A DNA stretch of 64,000 nt from Prorocentrum cordatum (GCA_963575745.1 CAUYUJ010015701.1:119501-183500), one strand, 5' to 3'; numbered from the stretch's first letter, positions 48,599 to 59,399 are shown. Numbers and translations are program-made. The notes: generated from the letters alone by a model not told the origin.

Positions 48599-48967
48599 CC
48601 GCTGAAATTTGCCACCCCAGTTGGGGATACACCCCTCGAGACCCGAAGGGGGCGGCCCATGCCCCCATCCATGGGGGCAAGTCGGCCCGTGGGCCCCGGG
48701 CTCCGCCGCTGGGGATGGGGCTCGGAGGAGCGATACGCGATCCAGCCGGCGCTCGGGCGTCCGGACGTTTTTGGACGAGCGCGTCCTGGATCCTGACGGT
48801 CCCGTTTTGTTCGTGGGACGTTTGCCGAGGGAGCTCGCGTCGGATCTCGGATCGGCCCCCGCCACTCCTCTGACGACCCCGTCTGGCCAGCCCGAGTCCT
48901 CCGCACCCGGGTCTCACGTCTCCCCGGACGAAAAGGCCCGCCCACGCCCCGCGCCCCCCCCTGGAAG

Positions 48968-49027
48968 GAGCCGACGGAGCTCGTGGGCACCCCGTCGTTC
49001 CTGGCGCCGGAGATGTGCCCAGAGGGG
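48968..49027 (+). CDS. kinase exon G: P+1 loop and APE
   Basis: Reads EPTELVGTPSFLAPEMCPEG. GTPSFLAPE is the end of the activation segment (GTP.Y.SPE in NEKs) with the APE Glu that anchors to the C-lobe Arg. The acceptor is TGGAAG|GAGCCG. On the 3' side GGGGGTAC (49,024-49,031) resembles GAGGTAC before exon H, but splicing exactly there would change frame, so the donor is unresolved. 48,600-48,967 upstream is GC-rich with no other kinase motif. Confidence 0.85.
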
Positions 49028-49119
49028 GGTACAGGAAAAGAATCACTGAGCTCCTGGCGTTCCGGTCAAACCAAAGTATCGAGACGGAGTTTGTTCATAG
49101 TTTCCGGCCTCTGGGGCCA

Positions 49120-49315
49120 TACTGTTCCAACCTTCCCTTCGCCTTCAGCACCAGAAAAGGATTTCGAGCATCAAGAACATACCCAAACTTGACGGGTTTC
49201 ACGTGTCGGGCCCTGGGAGGCGATATTCGTTCGACTCTGTTTCGATACTGTTCTGGATGCTCGAACTTCTTTCTGGGATGTGGTCCTCAAGTACGCTGGG
49301 AGCAACATTACTCTG
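49120..49315 (+). repeat. family C repeat, copy 3, downstream of exon G
   Basis: CTGTTCCAACCTTCC, GGGTTTCACGTGTCGGGCCC, TGGGAGGCGATATTCG and GATGTGGTCCTCAAGTACGC. It lies about 90 bp after exon G, in the same orientation as at exon B. Confidence 0.75.
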
Positions 49316-49527
49316 GGGGCCCTTTTCGCGGGCCTCGTGGGGCCGTCGGAGCAAAAAGAGACTCTGGAAGAGAAAAGCCGGTCCCGGGAGAGTGGTGGGG
49401 GAAAGGCCGGGGGCACACGTTTCGGAGACAAAAAAGCCGAAGGCGAGACACGGGAGGTCTCGGGGGCGGCCAAGAGGGGGACGATGACCAGGGATGGGTG
49501 GGCATCACTCGGAGGGAAAAAAAACAC

Positions 49528-49650
49528 GCCATGAGCAGAAACTTTTGGCGGTGCGCGCGGATGTCTTGTATCCGCGCTGGGCCCCCCCTGGCGGCGCCTC
49601 CGGCGCCGCCCCTGGCGCGCTTCGCGCGCCGGGGAGGGGCCATTCTTCTA
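49528..49650 (+). mobile_element. inverted-repeat element, family D, copy 4 (right end lost)
   Basis: AAACTTTTGGCGGTGCGCGC leads to the GGCGGCGCCTCCGGCGCCGC core and GGCGCGCTTCGCGCGCC. The matching right arm is absent. Confidence 0.65.
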
Positions 49651-49778
49651 TTCATGGCGTGGGCCATGATATTTCCTCAGATTGCATGGTGCCTCTACTT
49701 ATTTGGAGTTGCGCCCTGCCCTCTTGGACGCCCCCCTCTTGGCCGCCCCAGAGTTTCTGGAAGGTACCCCTATCTCTA

Positions 49779-50023
49779 GGCCTCCTGGATGGGGTCGGAG
49801 TAGATGGGGTCGGAGGATCCCGCCGCATCGCCGAAGCATCGGCGATGCTGCTCGATGTGCAGCCCGATTTGCTTCACGTCGACGTCGCCGATGCATCGCC
49901 GACGTCGACGATGCATCGCCAGTGCATCGCCGATGCATCGCCCATGCATCGCCCATGCATCGCCGATGTATCGGCGATGCGGCGCGATCCTCCGACCCCA
50001 TCCACTCCGACCCCATCCATGAG
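49779..50023 (+). mobile_element. inverted-repeat element, family R, copy 3
   Basis: GGCCTCCTGGATGGGGTCGG and GGATCCCGCCGCATCGCCG pair with CGGCGATGCGGCGCGATCC and CCGACCCCATCCATGAGG. The centre has about eight CGCC(G/C)ATGCAT units, the longest central array of the family. Confidence 0.8.
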
Positions 50024-50218
50024 GTTTCTACTATCGAACGGGGTTCGGACGGGGACAAATCCGTTCCAGAGCGTTCCGGAACGCGCTCTCAGATTCTTCG
50101 AGGACGCTCTGAGGGGAGTGCGACGCACGATGCATCCTCCAGAGCCTCCAGATCGCAGAGGTTCTCAATCTATCCTCACCCAATTTTATCCTGATCCTGG
50201 TTCTGTTTTGCCATTTTG

Positions 50219-50628
50219 TTAACCTCAGGAAGGCATTAAGAACCCCCCCCCTTTTCCGGTGGATTATAACGCCCCCGCACCCTGGAGCGTTATGGCCGCA
50301 CCGGAAGACCTGGCTGAGGGGACTCGGGGCCTAGCTAAGGCCTGCCAAGCGCAGATTTGCTCCTGCCAAGCAGTGCTTGGCAGAGTTTAGCAAGGCTTTG
50401 CAAGACGTGCCAGGGATAAAGGTGCACAAAGATCTGGGCTAGATCCTTGACATTCGTCACGACACCCTCTCTTGGCGTTAGTGGGGCGGCCGCCGATGGT
50501 GGATTTTGTTTTCTGTGTGCGGCGGGTGCTAAGTGTATCGTTCGGCTAAAACTGCCCGCCTGGAATATTGAGAAAACCGGGTGCTAAGAATAACCCAGGG
50601 GGGTTTCTTAATGCCTTCCTGAGGTTAT
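50219..50628. mobile_element. 410-bp inverted-repeat element
   Basis: TTAACCTCAGGAAGGCATTA with AGAACCCCCC pairs with GGGGGGTTTC plus TTAATGCCTTCCTGAGGTTA. The interior is unique and non-coding. Confidence 0.85.
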
Positions 50629-50944
50629 CCTTCCATTGTTTTCCCCTTGCTGGGGAATCGGGAGTCCCCCGCCGCTTCGACTGGATCCGCCTCGAGATTC
50701 TGGTCAGAACGCGCCTCGGCAGAGGTCTGGGGAGTAGCGGTATCGATATGTTTGGTTTCCCCGAGTTGTTGGGGTGGCCCGGGGCTAGGGCTGCCCATGT
50801 TTCAGCCCTCCCACCTCGCCACGGGGCTCGCTCGCGCTCGTACAATAAAGTGCCCCTGGGTGGGAGAGGTTGATGAGGCTTCGGGTGTTGCGCACAGACA
50901 TCCCCCCCCAGGTAGTCCCAGCTGGCGTCAACGGGCCCCTCGGG

Positions 50945-51275
50945 TAGTCGCCCAGCTGGCCTCAGTAGGCCCCCCCAGGGCCCCTGGTAGTCAGGGCCGG
51001 TCTCAACACCCTGGTGCCGCCTCCGGCGGCGCCCCTGTGGGTGCTCCGCGACACGGGGTTGTGTGGCAGGGCTGGACCTAAACGCTGTTTCGCTGGACTT
51101 TTGCTGTGTCTTGTTTTCCGCTTTGGGAGGCAGGTACAGGAACACAGGCACAGTAAAACGAACAATAAAAAGGCAACAACATGACAAACGACGTTTAGGT
51201 TCAGCCCCTGGTTGTGGCGTTGAGACCGTCCTGGAGGACTACTTAGGGGGCCCTGTTGAGGCCAGGTGGGGCTGC
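50945..51275. mobile_element. 330-bp inverted-repeat element
   Basis: AGCTGGCCTCAGTAGGCCCC, CCGGTCTCAACACC and GGGCTGGACCTAAACG pair with CGTTTAGGTTCAGCCC, GTTGAGACCG and GGGGCCCTGTTGAGGCCAGG in reverse order. The arms are about 130 bp with indels. Confidence 0.8.
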
Positions 51276-52545
51276 CCAGGGGAGCCGCCTGCGCGCAGCC
51301 CGACGCCTCAGAGGAAGTTCGCTGACCTCCTCCCGTCGCGAAGAAGTCACGACGGTCGGATTTTCGTAACCTTCGGCCTCGGCTCCAGGAAGGGGATGTT
51401 GTGTCCTCTGCGGTGGTATAGAGCCAACACGCCTCAAACGCATGCCGACATAATGTTGATGTAAGTCTGAAATACGTGTTCAGGGTTCCAGACATGGTTT
51501 CGCCGAAAGCAGGCCCTCACAATTCAACAGGTGAGTTCGAATGTTTGTATGGTGTTGCTTCATGCGTTTCCTCAACAACGCAGCCGATGAGTTAATTTAG
51601 TCCAATGTCTTATGTGTTGCGCATTGCTTCGGGTATATGTTTTGCCATTGTGTGCACTAGCCTGGGCGAATGATTCGTTCGAATCAGTGCATTCGTTAAC
51701 ACTGGTTTAGGCAGTACCTAGTGTATGGGCAATGCAAGTTGTTAGTTCGACTGATGTTGACCATTCATGATTTGTGCCGTCCAACATTCATGACGTGTGC
51801 AAGCGACTACGAAGTATTCCCAACATATACGATTCAGTGTTAATCAGTGCTCTATAGTTGGACACTGATGTATTTGATTAGTTAGTTAAACCATTGCAGT
51901 ACGGTTCAGTTCATGCATGGCTATTTGTTGTGACATGGATTGGTCATTGCTCCACCAAGCTCGACCTGAGATGAACCACTGATCACGGGGAAGGGGTCCA
52001 GACCATGGAAGGGTCCACGTCGTGAACAAACAGACAGGGCACCCGATGGGCCTGGGTTCCCCCGCGAAGACCCCCGAAGCAAGCGTCCCGAGAGGGCCCC
52101 AGAAGGGGTCCACGTCGCAGACAGGACTCGCAACCACTCGCACCAGACGCGAGGGGCCACGTGAGGGCTCCTCTGGATGCACGAAGCCCCAACCGAGCCC
52201 CGAGAAAGGTCTAAGGGGCCCAGACTGAGCTCTGGGGTGGGTTTGGGCGCCCGAAGAGAACACTGAACGACTTCCAAAGAGGTCCCGAGAGGCCTGGCAG
52301 CATGGCTGTCTATGGTTGCCAGCGTCCGTCTGCCCGCGGCCGGTCAGGGGCGGCCGCTTCGCCAGGCTTACCAGCCGCAGCCAGTCCACAGTCCTTGGGG
52401 AAAGTGTTGCGCAGGGGTGGGTGGGGTGGAAATCTTTCCCCACCCTCGGAGGGGAAGATGGGCTGGACGCCGTACCTCGTGAAGCCGCCTGCGCCCACAG
52501 GGCTGGTGCGGTAACGACCACTGTCGTCGGTTCGGTGGGGCATCG
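51276..52545. other. longest stretch with little repeat content; no gene recognised
   Basis: 51,450-51,960 is of intermediate base composition, without microsatellite or inverted repeat and without an ORF above about 60 codons. 51,960-52,545 is open on the minus strand (up to 211 codons) but has no recognised motif. Confidence 0.45.
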
Positions 52546-52698
52546 CCGGCCTGGAGCATATCCCCATCCCTATCATTGGCACCGCCTCATCTCGATGCAG
52601 ACCTGGAGGGTTCCCTTAGTTTCTGAGGGCGCGTCCCTGAGATTGTCATCGCCTCGTGGAATGTCAATCTTAGGGATGGGGATGGGTTCGAGGCTGAT
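52546..52698 (-). mobile_element. inverted-repeat element, family F, copy 3 (diverged)
   Basis: CCGGCCTGGAGCATATCCCC and GGGGATGGGTTCGAGGCTGA are the ends. Its inner blocks match the complement of copy 2 better, so it is placed in reverse orientation. Confidence 0.7.
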
Positions 52699-53861
52699 TA
52701 GGGGAGGCGGGGGAGGCATGTTGTTATCCAGTGGCATCGCGTTTACACCGAGAGGCGGAAGGGGTGAACATTGGTTGACGAGGGGCAGCATCACACGCTG
52801 GGGGATCGGTGGGTGGGGTGGGGGTGAGCTGTCGGGCGGTGGGGGCTACAGGAGAAGAAGTATCGGGAGGCTGACAATCGAGGAGGAGGAGGAGGAGGAG
52901 GAGGAGGAGGGGAGAGGAGCAGGAGGAGCAGGAAGGAGGGAGAGGCAGGGGGAGGGGGAGGGGGAGGGGGGGGGGGATCTGATGAAACGCCTTGGTCTGC
53001 AAGGCCCGCTACCTAGGCAGACGCCTCTCGGGCCTACGCCGAGACGCTGTGCTGAGCCAGTGCCCAGCGAGCAAACGAGGGGAATCCAGCGAGGCGACGA
53101 GGAAGCCAGAAACCCAGGGAGGACCCAACGGCCCACGAAAAAATCGAGGAGTATCCAGCGGCGGCGACGATGCCCCAGGCCAAGCCCCAATGGGCGCAAG
53201 CCACCTCCGAGCCCAGGATCAGACCTCGACCTTGAAGACGGCTTGCCCTGCTGCAAACAGCTCTAGATACTCCTGGTGTTGGCCACCCCTTCATGAAGAC
53301 TACCCTCACGATGACGACACTTTCCACCAGCACGGCCTTGCCGAAGAGCCCTCGTTTCCCGGCCTTGATCGCATACTTTTGGCGGGTCTTGATCATACCT
53401 ATGAAAACGACCTTGCCGAAAAGCCAACACGGAGGGGGAGGAGCAGGAGGAGGAGGAGGAGGAAGAGGAGGAAGAGGAAGAGGAACAGTAAGAAGGACGA
53501 ATCAGGGGTGGTTCGGCTGGCCAGGACGTATTGCTGACTCTGGGGCCCAGGACGCAGCCTCCCTCGCTCGTCCCAAGGTGCGTTGCTCTTGGATGTCCAG
53601 CGCCTGGCTGGCAGCACGCCTCCTGCAATGCCCGCCATCCGCTTGTGCTGCCTCTGGGACCGCCGCGTGACAAGCTCTGAATCCAAGCGACGAGGAGGAA
53701 GAGGAACGGGCAAGAGGAGGAGGAGGAGGATCATGCGTAGAAGTAAACATAGTCGAAGGAGGAGGAGGAGGATGAGGAGGAGCTGATACGGAGGAAGACG
53801 AACGATGAGGCCTCGGAGACGAGAACGCAGGGCGGACCAAACGGGCAGGTGCACGAACGAG
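52699..53861. other. intron G/H end: GGA clusters, no other gene seen
   Basis: GGA/GGGGGA at 52,880-52,975 and GGA at 53,430-53,490 and 53,760-53,780. 53,000-53,420 has open frames on both strands without a motif. Confidence 0.4.
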
Positions 53862-53906
53862 AGGTACGACGGCAAGGTCGACATCTGGGCGCTGGGAGTC
53901 GTCTTG
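53862..53906 (+). CDS. kinase exon H: helix alphaF
   Basis: Reads RYDGKVDIWALGVVL. DIWALG is the alphaF motif that anchors both kinase spines, in the NEK spelling (SDIWALGCVLYEL). The acceptor may be ACGAG|AGG. After VVL the sequence continues PLAAP, not YEL, so the exon ends about here, but no clean donor is visible. The next C-lobe parts (alphaG to alphaI) were not found nearby; the sequence enters a GGA array and then LINE D at 54,190. A possible later piece is at 62,281-63,050. Confidence 0.82.
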
Positions 53907-54189
53907 CCCCTGGCTGCTCCGCGCGTCATCAGTGATGGGGTGGTCGCGGATCACGGCCACCCTGCGGGTTTGGACGAGGAGTGGGCGGAGTCGCACATGG
54001 AAGAGCTGGAGGAGGACGGGGACGCGGACACGCAGGAGGATGACGAGTAGAGAGGACGAGGAGGCCGAGCAGAAGGAGCAGGGAGGAGGAGAAGGAGGAG
54101 GAGGAGGAGAAGGAGTCGGAGTACGAGCAGGGAGAAGGAGGACAGAGGAGGAGGAGGAGGACGAGGAGAAGGAGGAGGAGGACGAGGAG

Positions 54190-54228
54190 TGGCTCAAGCC
54201 ATTCTGGCTCAAGCCATTCTGGCCCAAG
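54190..54228 (+). other. three tandem relic spliced leaders at LINE D 5' end
   Basis: TGGCTCAAG, CCATTCTGGCTCAAG and CCATTCTGGCCCAAG follow each other directly. Each is the 3' part of the dinoflagellate spliced leader (CCATTTTGGCTCAAG) with a T-to-C change, and one has a second. The 15-nt truncated repeat is the form expected when a new leader is spliced onto the AG inside an older leader. It implies repeated rounds of trans-splicing and reinsertion. Confidence 0.85.
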
Positions 54229-56026
54229 GGTTCGCAGCAGCTTTTCGAGCGCGCAGCCTTCCTGTACATCCTGTCGCAGGCGATTCACTCACTGTGGCGT
54301 GCCTTTCTGTGTGAGGAGTACGGCGTTATGGCGTGGAATACGGTCAAACCCAGGTGGTTATTTATGTAACATGCGCATTCATGACACAACGGGGAAGCCG
54401 TGGATCAATGGGAGCGGGCGCACATCCTGTGCGCAATGCGTATTGCATCAGGGAGTCCGTTTTGGATCGAATGCAGTCCCGCACAATCCGATCAGTCTGG
54501 CAATAAGCGTAGCAGCGCTCCTCCTTGGTCCGCTGGCGCGGTCAAGGAGCTCCAGCAGCCCCGCGACAAAGTAACACAGGAAATTGGGGCACAAGGAAAA
54601 AGAAACAAACCAAGACGTGTCCATGCAATCTGGGTCGCCTGGGTCGCTCGCGGGATCGGCCGCTCGGCAACGATTTGCCGAGGTGGACAAGGAACTCCAC
54701 ACAGTGGCCACATTCGTGGGTCCAGCATGGGATGAAGTTCGCGAATCACTCTGCAGCGAACGTTCTAAGCTTCGGCGTTCTTTCCAGGCCAGCAACCCAG
54801 CCCATTCGTAGTTGCACATCGTCACCACGCGCACGGAGGCAGCGGAACGCAAGCTCACCAGGGCCAGGGAGGGACTGGAAATATCGAAACCGCAGTTGCT
54901 TCAGTTGCAAACCGGCATGAAAAAGTAGGGGGCCAGTTCCTTTGCACAAGAGCTGCCCAGGGCCTGGGGGAGCTGCGTCTGCAGCGCAATCGTCTCGTTG
55001 TGGACGGGGCGCATGCCAGCGTCGGAGGGCCTCCCCCGACTGCAGGAGGTGTTTTGCGGGCTTGGGCTGCCGGAGGACGTGGAAGCCAAAGCGAAGGGCC
55101 TGGTGAGGCGGTCCCCAGCATTGTGGCCAACGCTTCTTTGTAGCGAACATAGGCATGATGCCAGCGGTCACTGATGACGGCGCAGTCGATTCGCCGGATG
55201 GACCAACGCAACCGCCATGCCTGCCTTTGGTGGTGCAGCAGTGGGCCCCAGACCAGCCGTCCATCGATGAGATCCGCGAGCAGCTGGAGCCTCCTGCCAG
55301 AGGGTGCCGAGGACGATTTCATTCGGCACAAGGCGCTGGCGCTGGCTCGTCGCGGGTTCATTCCAGCACGCATTCTTTTTTACTGGAGGCCCCCTGTTAC
55401 ACCGCGATCAGCCTTTTCGATGTACGTATGGAGGGCGGCCCGAAGAATTCAGTGATCTAACAGATCTCTCTTCAGGGGCGAGGAAGCCTGTCATGATGAG
55501 GGTCCTCGTCGTCTTGAATTCGGTTGTCCGGAAGAACAGCCTGTCCCCGCTCGGCCGGCGACTGTTCCGAGTCACGCGGTGTTCAGTTTTGCATGCCGCT
55601 CGATTTCGAGGGCATCGGGTTTGGCATCTACGGGCGTACTGAATCTTTCGCAGTCAGCTGGGAGTGGCGAGCCAGTATCGGACATCGGTCGTCTGTCAGC
55701 CATTCCAGCCAAGCCGGACAGCCTGGGCGGCCCCAGGGCCACCTCGTCGCCCAACCCCGCTGCTGGATCTCGGTCCGAACGCGAGTCGCCGCCGCTGGAC
55801 CAGCCTCGCCAGGGGTCGACGGGATCGGTCCGACCCGGGCCTGACCTGAGGCAGGGCGGCCAGTCGACTCATTTTTGCGAGGTCTCAAACCTGGGCATGG
55901 ACGTGGTGCGTTTTTTGTTGCACTGGCTCGAGAGAGCCAAGGGGCGGTGTTGTTTGATTATCGCCACGGTGAGCGGCAATACTTGGCCGTCAGTTTGAGA
56001 AGAAACTCTCTGGCTGGATAGGCGCG

Positions 56027-56590
56027 GTGGAGTTCAAGCGATTGTTCATGTCCAAGAGCATCGGTTTCTCTCGGGCTAGGCCGAGCGGTCAGCGCATCAG
56101 TGGTGTCGTTCGGGTTCCACCAAGCTGGTTACGGGCCCCATCCATGCGGACTGTCTCTGGCCACGTGGGGGCATCAGCTGGAGTGGCGGTTGAAGCTCCG
56201 TGCAATCTGGGCTTGCGCCGTGTCGTCGAGGTGCATGAGCGGCGGCGGCGTCGAGTGATCTCCAGGGTCGTCGCGTTTTCGCCGTCTTCCGCCTTGCTGG
56301 TTGGTTCAGTGTGCGCTAACATTGGGGTATGGGGGGGTAGGGGGCAACCTGGACCTGCTGGGCTACTTGTTTCTGTTCTCTGTGGCCAATCCAGGCCATG
56401 TATTCTGGCGGGCGACTGGAATATGGACGCAGTGGAGATTATGGGCGCGGCCACTTGCGGGGGGAATGTTCCTAACTTCTTTGTTCTGTCCAACCTGCTG
56501 GATGCTTCCGACTGCGAAGTGAGTGCGCTGGAAGTGGCGCCCGCGTCGGCGCACTCGCCAGTCCTCATGCGGGTGGGCGGCATTGGATGA
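56027..56590 (+). pseudogene. LINE D endonuclease segment
   Basis: 187 codons remain open. VVAFSPSSALLVGSVCANIG, then LLVSVLCGQSRPCILAGDWN and MDAVEI, contain the GDWN catalytic block (about residue 128) that LINE A has lost. Downstream VPNFFVLSNLLDASDCEVSA and HSPVLM resemble the later EEP strands. No upstream Glu block is readable in the same frame, so the domain is incomplete. Confidence 0.65.
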
Positions 56591-57666
56591 GCCGCATGTT
56601 CGGGGTGATGGCGCTTGAAAGGCACGCCAGTTTGTCGATTTCGGGCACGACCCCAAGCAGCGCGCAGCATACCTACCTGGCGGTTCGAGGAGCCAGTTTT
56701 CACAACCTCGCTGGGCGCCACCCGCACCGGTTTGCAGGAATGGTTCAGCGAGCTCGAAGTTGGCCGCTGCGCTCGCGCGCGGACAGCCGGCGAAGAAGCG
56801 GCTGCGTACAGGTGCCGCGCCAGAGGCCCTGGGTTTCGCGAGGTGAAGGTCTCCTCTCTTGCCCGTCTCAAACATGACCAAGATGCGGAGGGCGCGGCCG
56901 TGCGGGGGGCGGCGCTGCAACTGCGGGAGCAGCTCGAGCTTTGGGGGGGGGCGGCCCCGGGCTCCAGGCGCAAGCGCCCCGGGGCGCCCCGACTTCCGAG
57001 AGCGTTTTGAAGGGGGGCTGGCTGCTATTTCGCTGCCGGCTGCTGTTTCGGATCCCGAGCTCCTCGCGACGCCCCGACTGCGCAAGTGGGCGGCCTGGGC
57101 ATGTCGTGGAGGCGCGAATGGTTTCGCGATTTATCTTTCCAGGAGGTTCGGCCGAAGCAGCGGCGCGATGCTTCGGAGCGGGCCCAGCAATGGGGCAGTT
57201 TCTCGAAGGATGCTCTCAGTGACATGCCAAGGCGGCATCTGCAGCTATCGGGGGCAGACAAGGGGGAGGGGCCATTTTTCAGGAGGCCTGGCGGTCGCTG
57301 GAGCGCGGTCGAGCCATTTGTTTGAGAGTGGGGAGTTTTTTGGTGCCCGCCTGCACGTGGCCGGGGGCTGCAACCGAGCTCCTGTGAAGCCGAATGGGCT
57401 CTTCGGGGCGCGCCGGCAGATGATGTTGCTGCGTGCCCAGGTGCTTCCCGCCACGTGCAGCTTTGAGCTGGGGGGCGCTGCGTCGTCGTCCCTTGCGTTT
57501 TGCCACCGAGCTTCGGCTCGGAACAAATCTCCGCACGGCGACGGCCTCTCCGCGGTCATAATTATACCCCTGCCGATGCCAGCGGGAGTTGTTCGGCTCG
57601 GCGGACCTTTTAGCTCGGTCGCTTGCGCACGGAGCCAGGTTCGCCAATGTGAATTTCGAAGGTGGG

Positions 57667-58182
57667 AGAAACAGGTGGACAATTCGGCGCCCTGGGATAA
57701 AAGTGCCTTGACTTCGGCGGAGAGGGCCAGCTATATTCACAATCGTTTGGTATGTCATGCTCGCCGTGCAGGTCCGTCTCGGTCTCGGTCTTATTCGATA
57801 TCGCGAAATTCGAGCGAAAATATTTCCCACGGAGAGCTTCGACGGAGCGTGGTCCACTACGGGTTCAACATGGGGCTCCTCAAGGCTCTCTGCGCTCGCT
57901 CCTCGACGCGCCAGGTGCGGGTTGGGGGGGGGGGGGGGGGGGGCACGTAGTGGCGAGTATCGCGCGGCCAACGGCGCGGCGATTGCTGGGCGCCCGTGCG
58001 CCGCAGAGGTCTCCAAGCACATGGTGATGTCAGCTTTGGGCAGTCTACCTCGGGGGGCCCCACTATGCAGGACCGGCGACGCGATCGCTGACGTGGCGGG
58101 CAACGTCGTCGGCGGCCCGGAGACAGCGACCCAGTCTGCGCGGAAGGTTTGCGCCGTGGTCCAGGAGGGCATGGGGGGGTGA
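57667..58182 (+). pseudogene. LINE D reverse transcriptase segment, frameshifted
   Basis: Pieces from three frames line up with the RT palm: DNSAPWDKSALTSAERASYI, RSRSYSI/LIRYREI where motif A is expected, GELRRSVVHYGFNMGLLKAL, then after the G-run GEYRAANGAAIAGRPCAAEV and SKHMVMSALG. The last parts resemble the R.I.AG....T+L region after motif A of LINE A-type RTs. No ADD motif was found. Confidence 0.5.
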
Positions 58183-58760
58183 CGTCGCCGAGTTCCGGGG
58201 GCAAGAAGTTTTGGATGCGTTCCGGCTCGAGCCTCATTCCCAAGGCCCTGGGGTCCGAGGGTTTCTGTCTGGGGAAGGGGGAGGGCAAGTGCGCGTTGGC
58301 TCAGGGGGATCCCGAATGGGGGCTCCAACAACGGCCACAGGAGACGTCGTGAGACTCAGCTCGCCAGTCTGCTCGAGTCCGTTGGGTTCCTCCGCTTCGT
58401 CTTGGGCTTTCGGAGCAGAGAGCGCGCAGGCGGGGCGAGATCGGTGACCGACTCCAAGGGGTCAGGTTCGGGCAGGTGCGGAAGGCCCCAATATCCCCAA
58501 GGTATCGAGGAGCGCCTGGAGCCTGACCCCGCCGAGTTTGTTCCTATGTTTTGGGGTTTGAATGAGATCGCCATCAGAAGTGCTATGGTGTTCGGGGAAT
58601 GGGGTCCAGGTGGGCTCCTTGATCTTTTGCGCGAAGTGCGGCAGCAATGCTTCTTGGGATCAACGGGCTCATGCTATATCCGGGTGCAAATTGAGGTCCC
58701 GCTGCAGTCCCCGCGCCGTCATTGGAGGACGTAATCTGTCCAGGATGCGGCGACGGCTCC

Positions 58761-59399
58761 ACCCGTTGACGTCGTCGGGCTACGCGGTCCTGGAGGCGGG
58801 AGGTCTCAATCAGTTCGAGATCATCCAGTGGACGCCTTTCTTGGAGGGCTCGGTGAAGAGTAGGAGTGATGGCCAGGCCTCTGTGTCGCGCCTGTCAAAT
58901 TCGAAATTTCTTTCGAGGGGCGGGGCCTCTGGGATCGACTTCGACGGACGTCTTGCCCTGTTTGGCTTTTCGGCGGACGGAGCGCGGACCCTGGGGACCC
59001 AGGCGATCGAGCGGGCCGCTCCCGTCCAATGGAGGGGGGCGAGCTCTTCGTTGATGCCATGACGGCCCAGCGCCCGTTTTTGGCGCTGCCCGACCCCCCC
59101 TCGCGCCAGGGCTTTTCCCTCACTGTGCATGTCGGACGAAGTGGCGTTTTTATGCCGCGTAGCTAGCGAGGAGGAAGAGGAGGAGGAGGATGAGGAGGAG
59201 GAGGAGGAGGAGGAGGAGGAATAATCGGAAACGAGACGGGACAGGACGCGACGGGACATGTCGTTGACGAGGAGGTGGGGGGGGATGCCGAGGGTGAGGA
59301 ACAGGAGGAAGAGGGTGGGGGCGCAAGCTGCGGCGGCTGAGGGGGGAGGCGGGTGGCGGTGGCAGCTGCGGATCTGAGGAGGAGCGGCATTATTGGAGT
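58761..59399. repeat. LINE D tail region and GGA microsatellite
   Basis: 58,760-59,110 is open but unrecognised. 59,166-59,220 is GGA repeat. 59,265-59,390 is GGGGGA-rich. Confidence 0.5.

Larger units (their letters stand above)
54190..58760 (+). pseudogene. LINE D, decayed retrotransposon
   Basis: After the leader relics come fragments in LINE order, scattered over all three frames: a cysteine pair SCAQC near 54,430-54,450 (ORF1-like), an endonuclease segment (56,027-56,590), an RT palm region (57,667-58,182) and a C-terminal FCAKCGSNASWDQRA motif (58,630-58,680) like the tail of LINE A. Many frameshifts and stops separate them, and a G-run (57,917-57,941) interrupts the RT. It is the same general class as LINE A. 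The end near 58,760 is approximate. Confidence 0.65.

Noticed and set aside
48426-49046. 206-codon minus-strand ORF over the hairpin and kinase exon G
   Set aside because: Shadow of a GC-rich plus-strand region; the plus-strand GTPSFLAPEMC motif is convincing and the minus frame has none.
53502-54269. 255-codon minus-strand ORF opposite exon H
   Set aside because: Ser/Pro-rich translation of GGA-rich plus-strand sequence.
54214-54361. Reading KPFWLKPFWPKGSQQLF as the kinase segment after helix alphaF
   Set aside because: KPFWLKPFWPK is the translation of the spliced-leader relics, so this is the start of LINE D.
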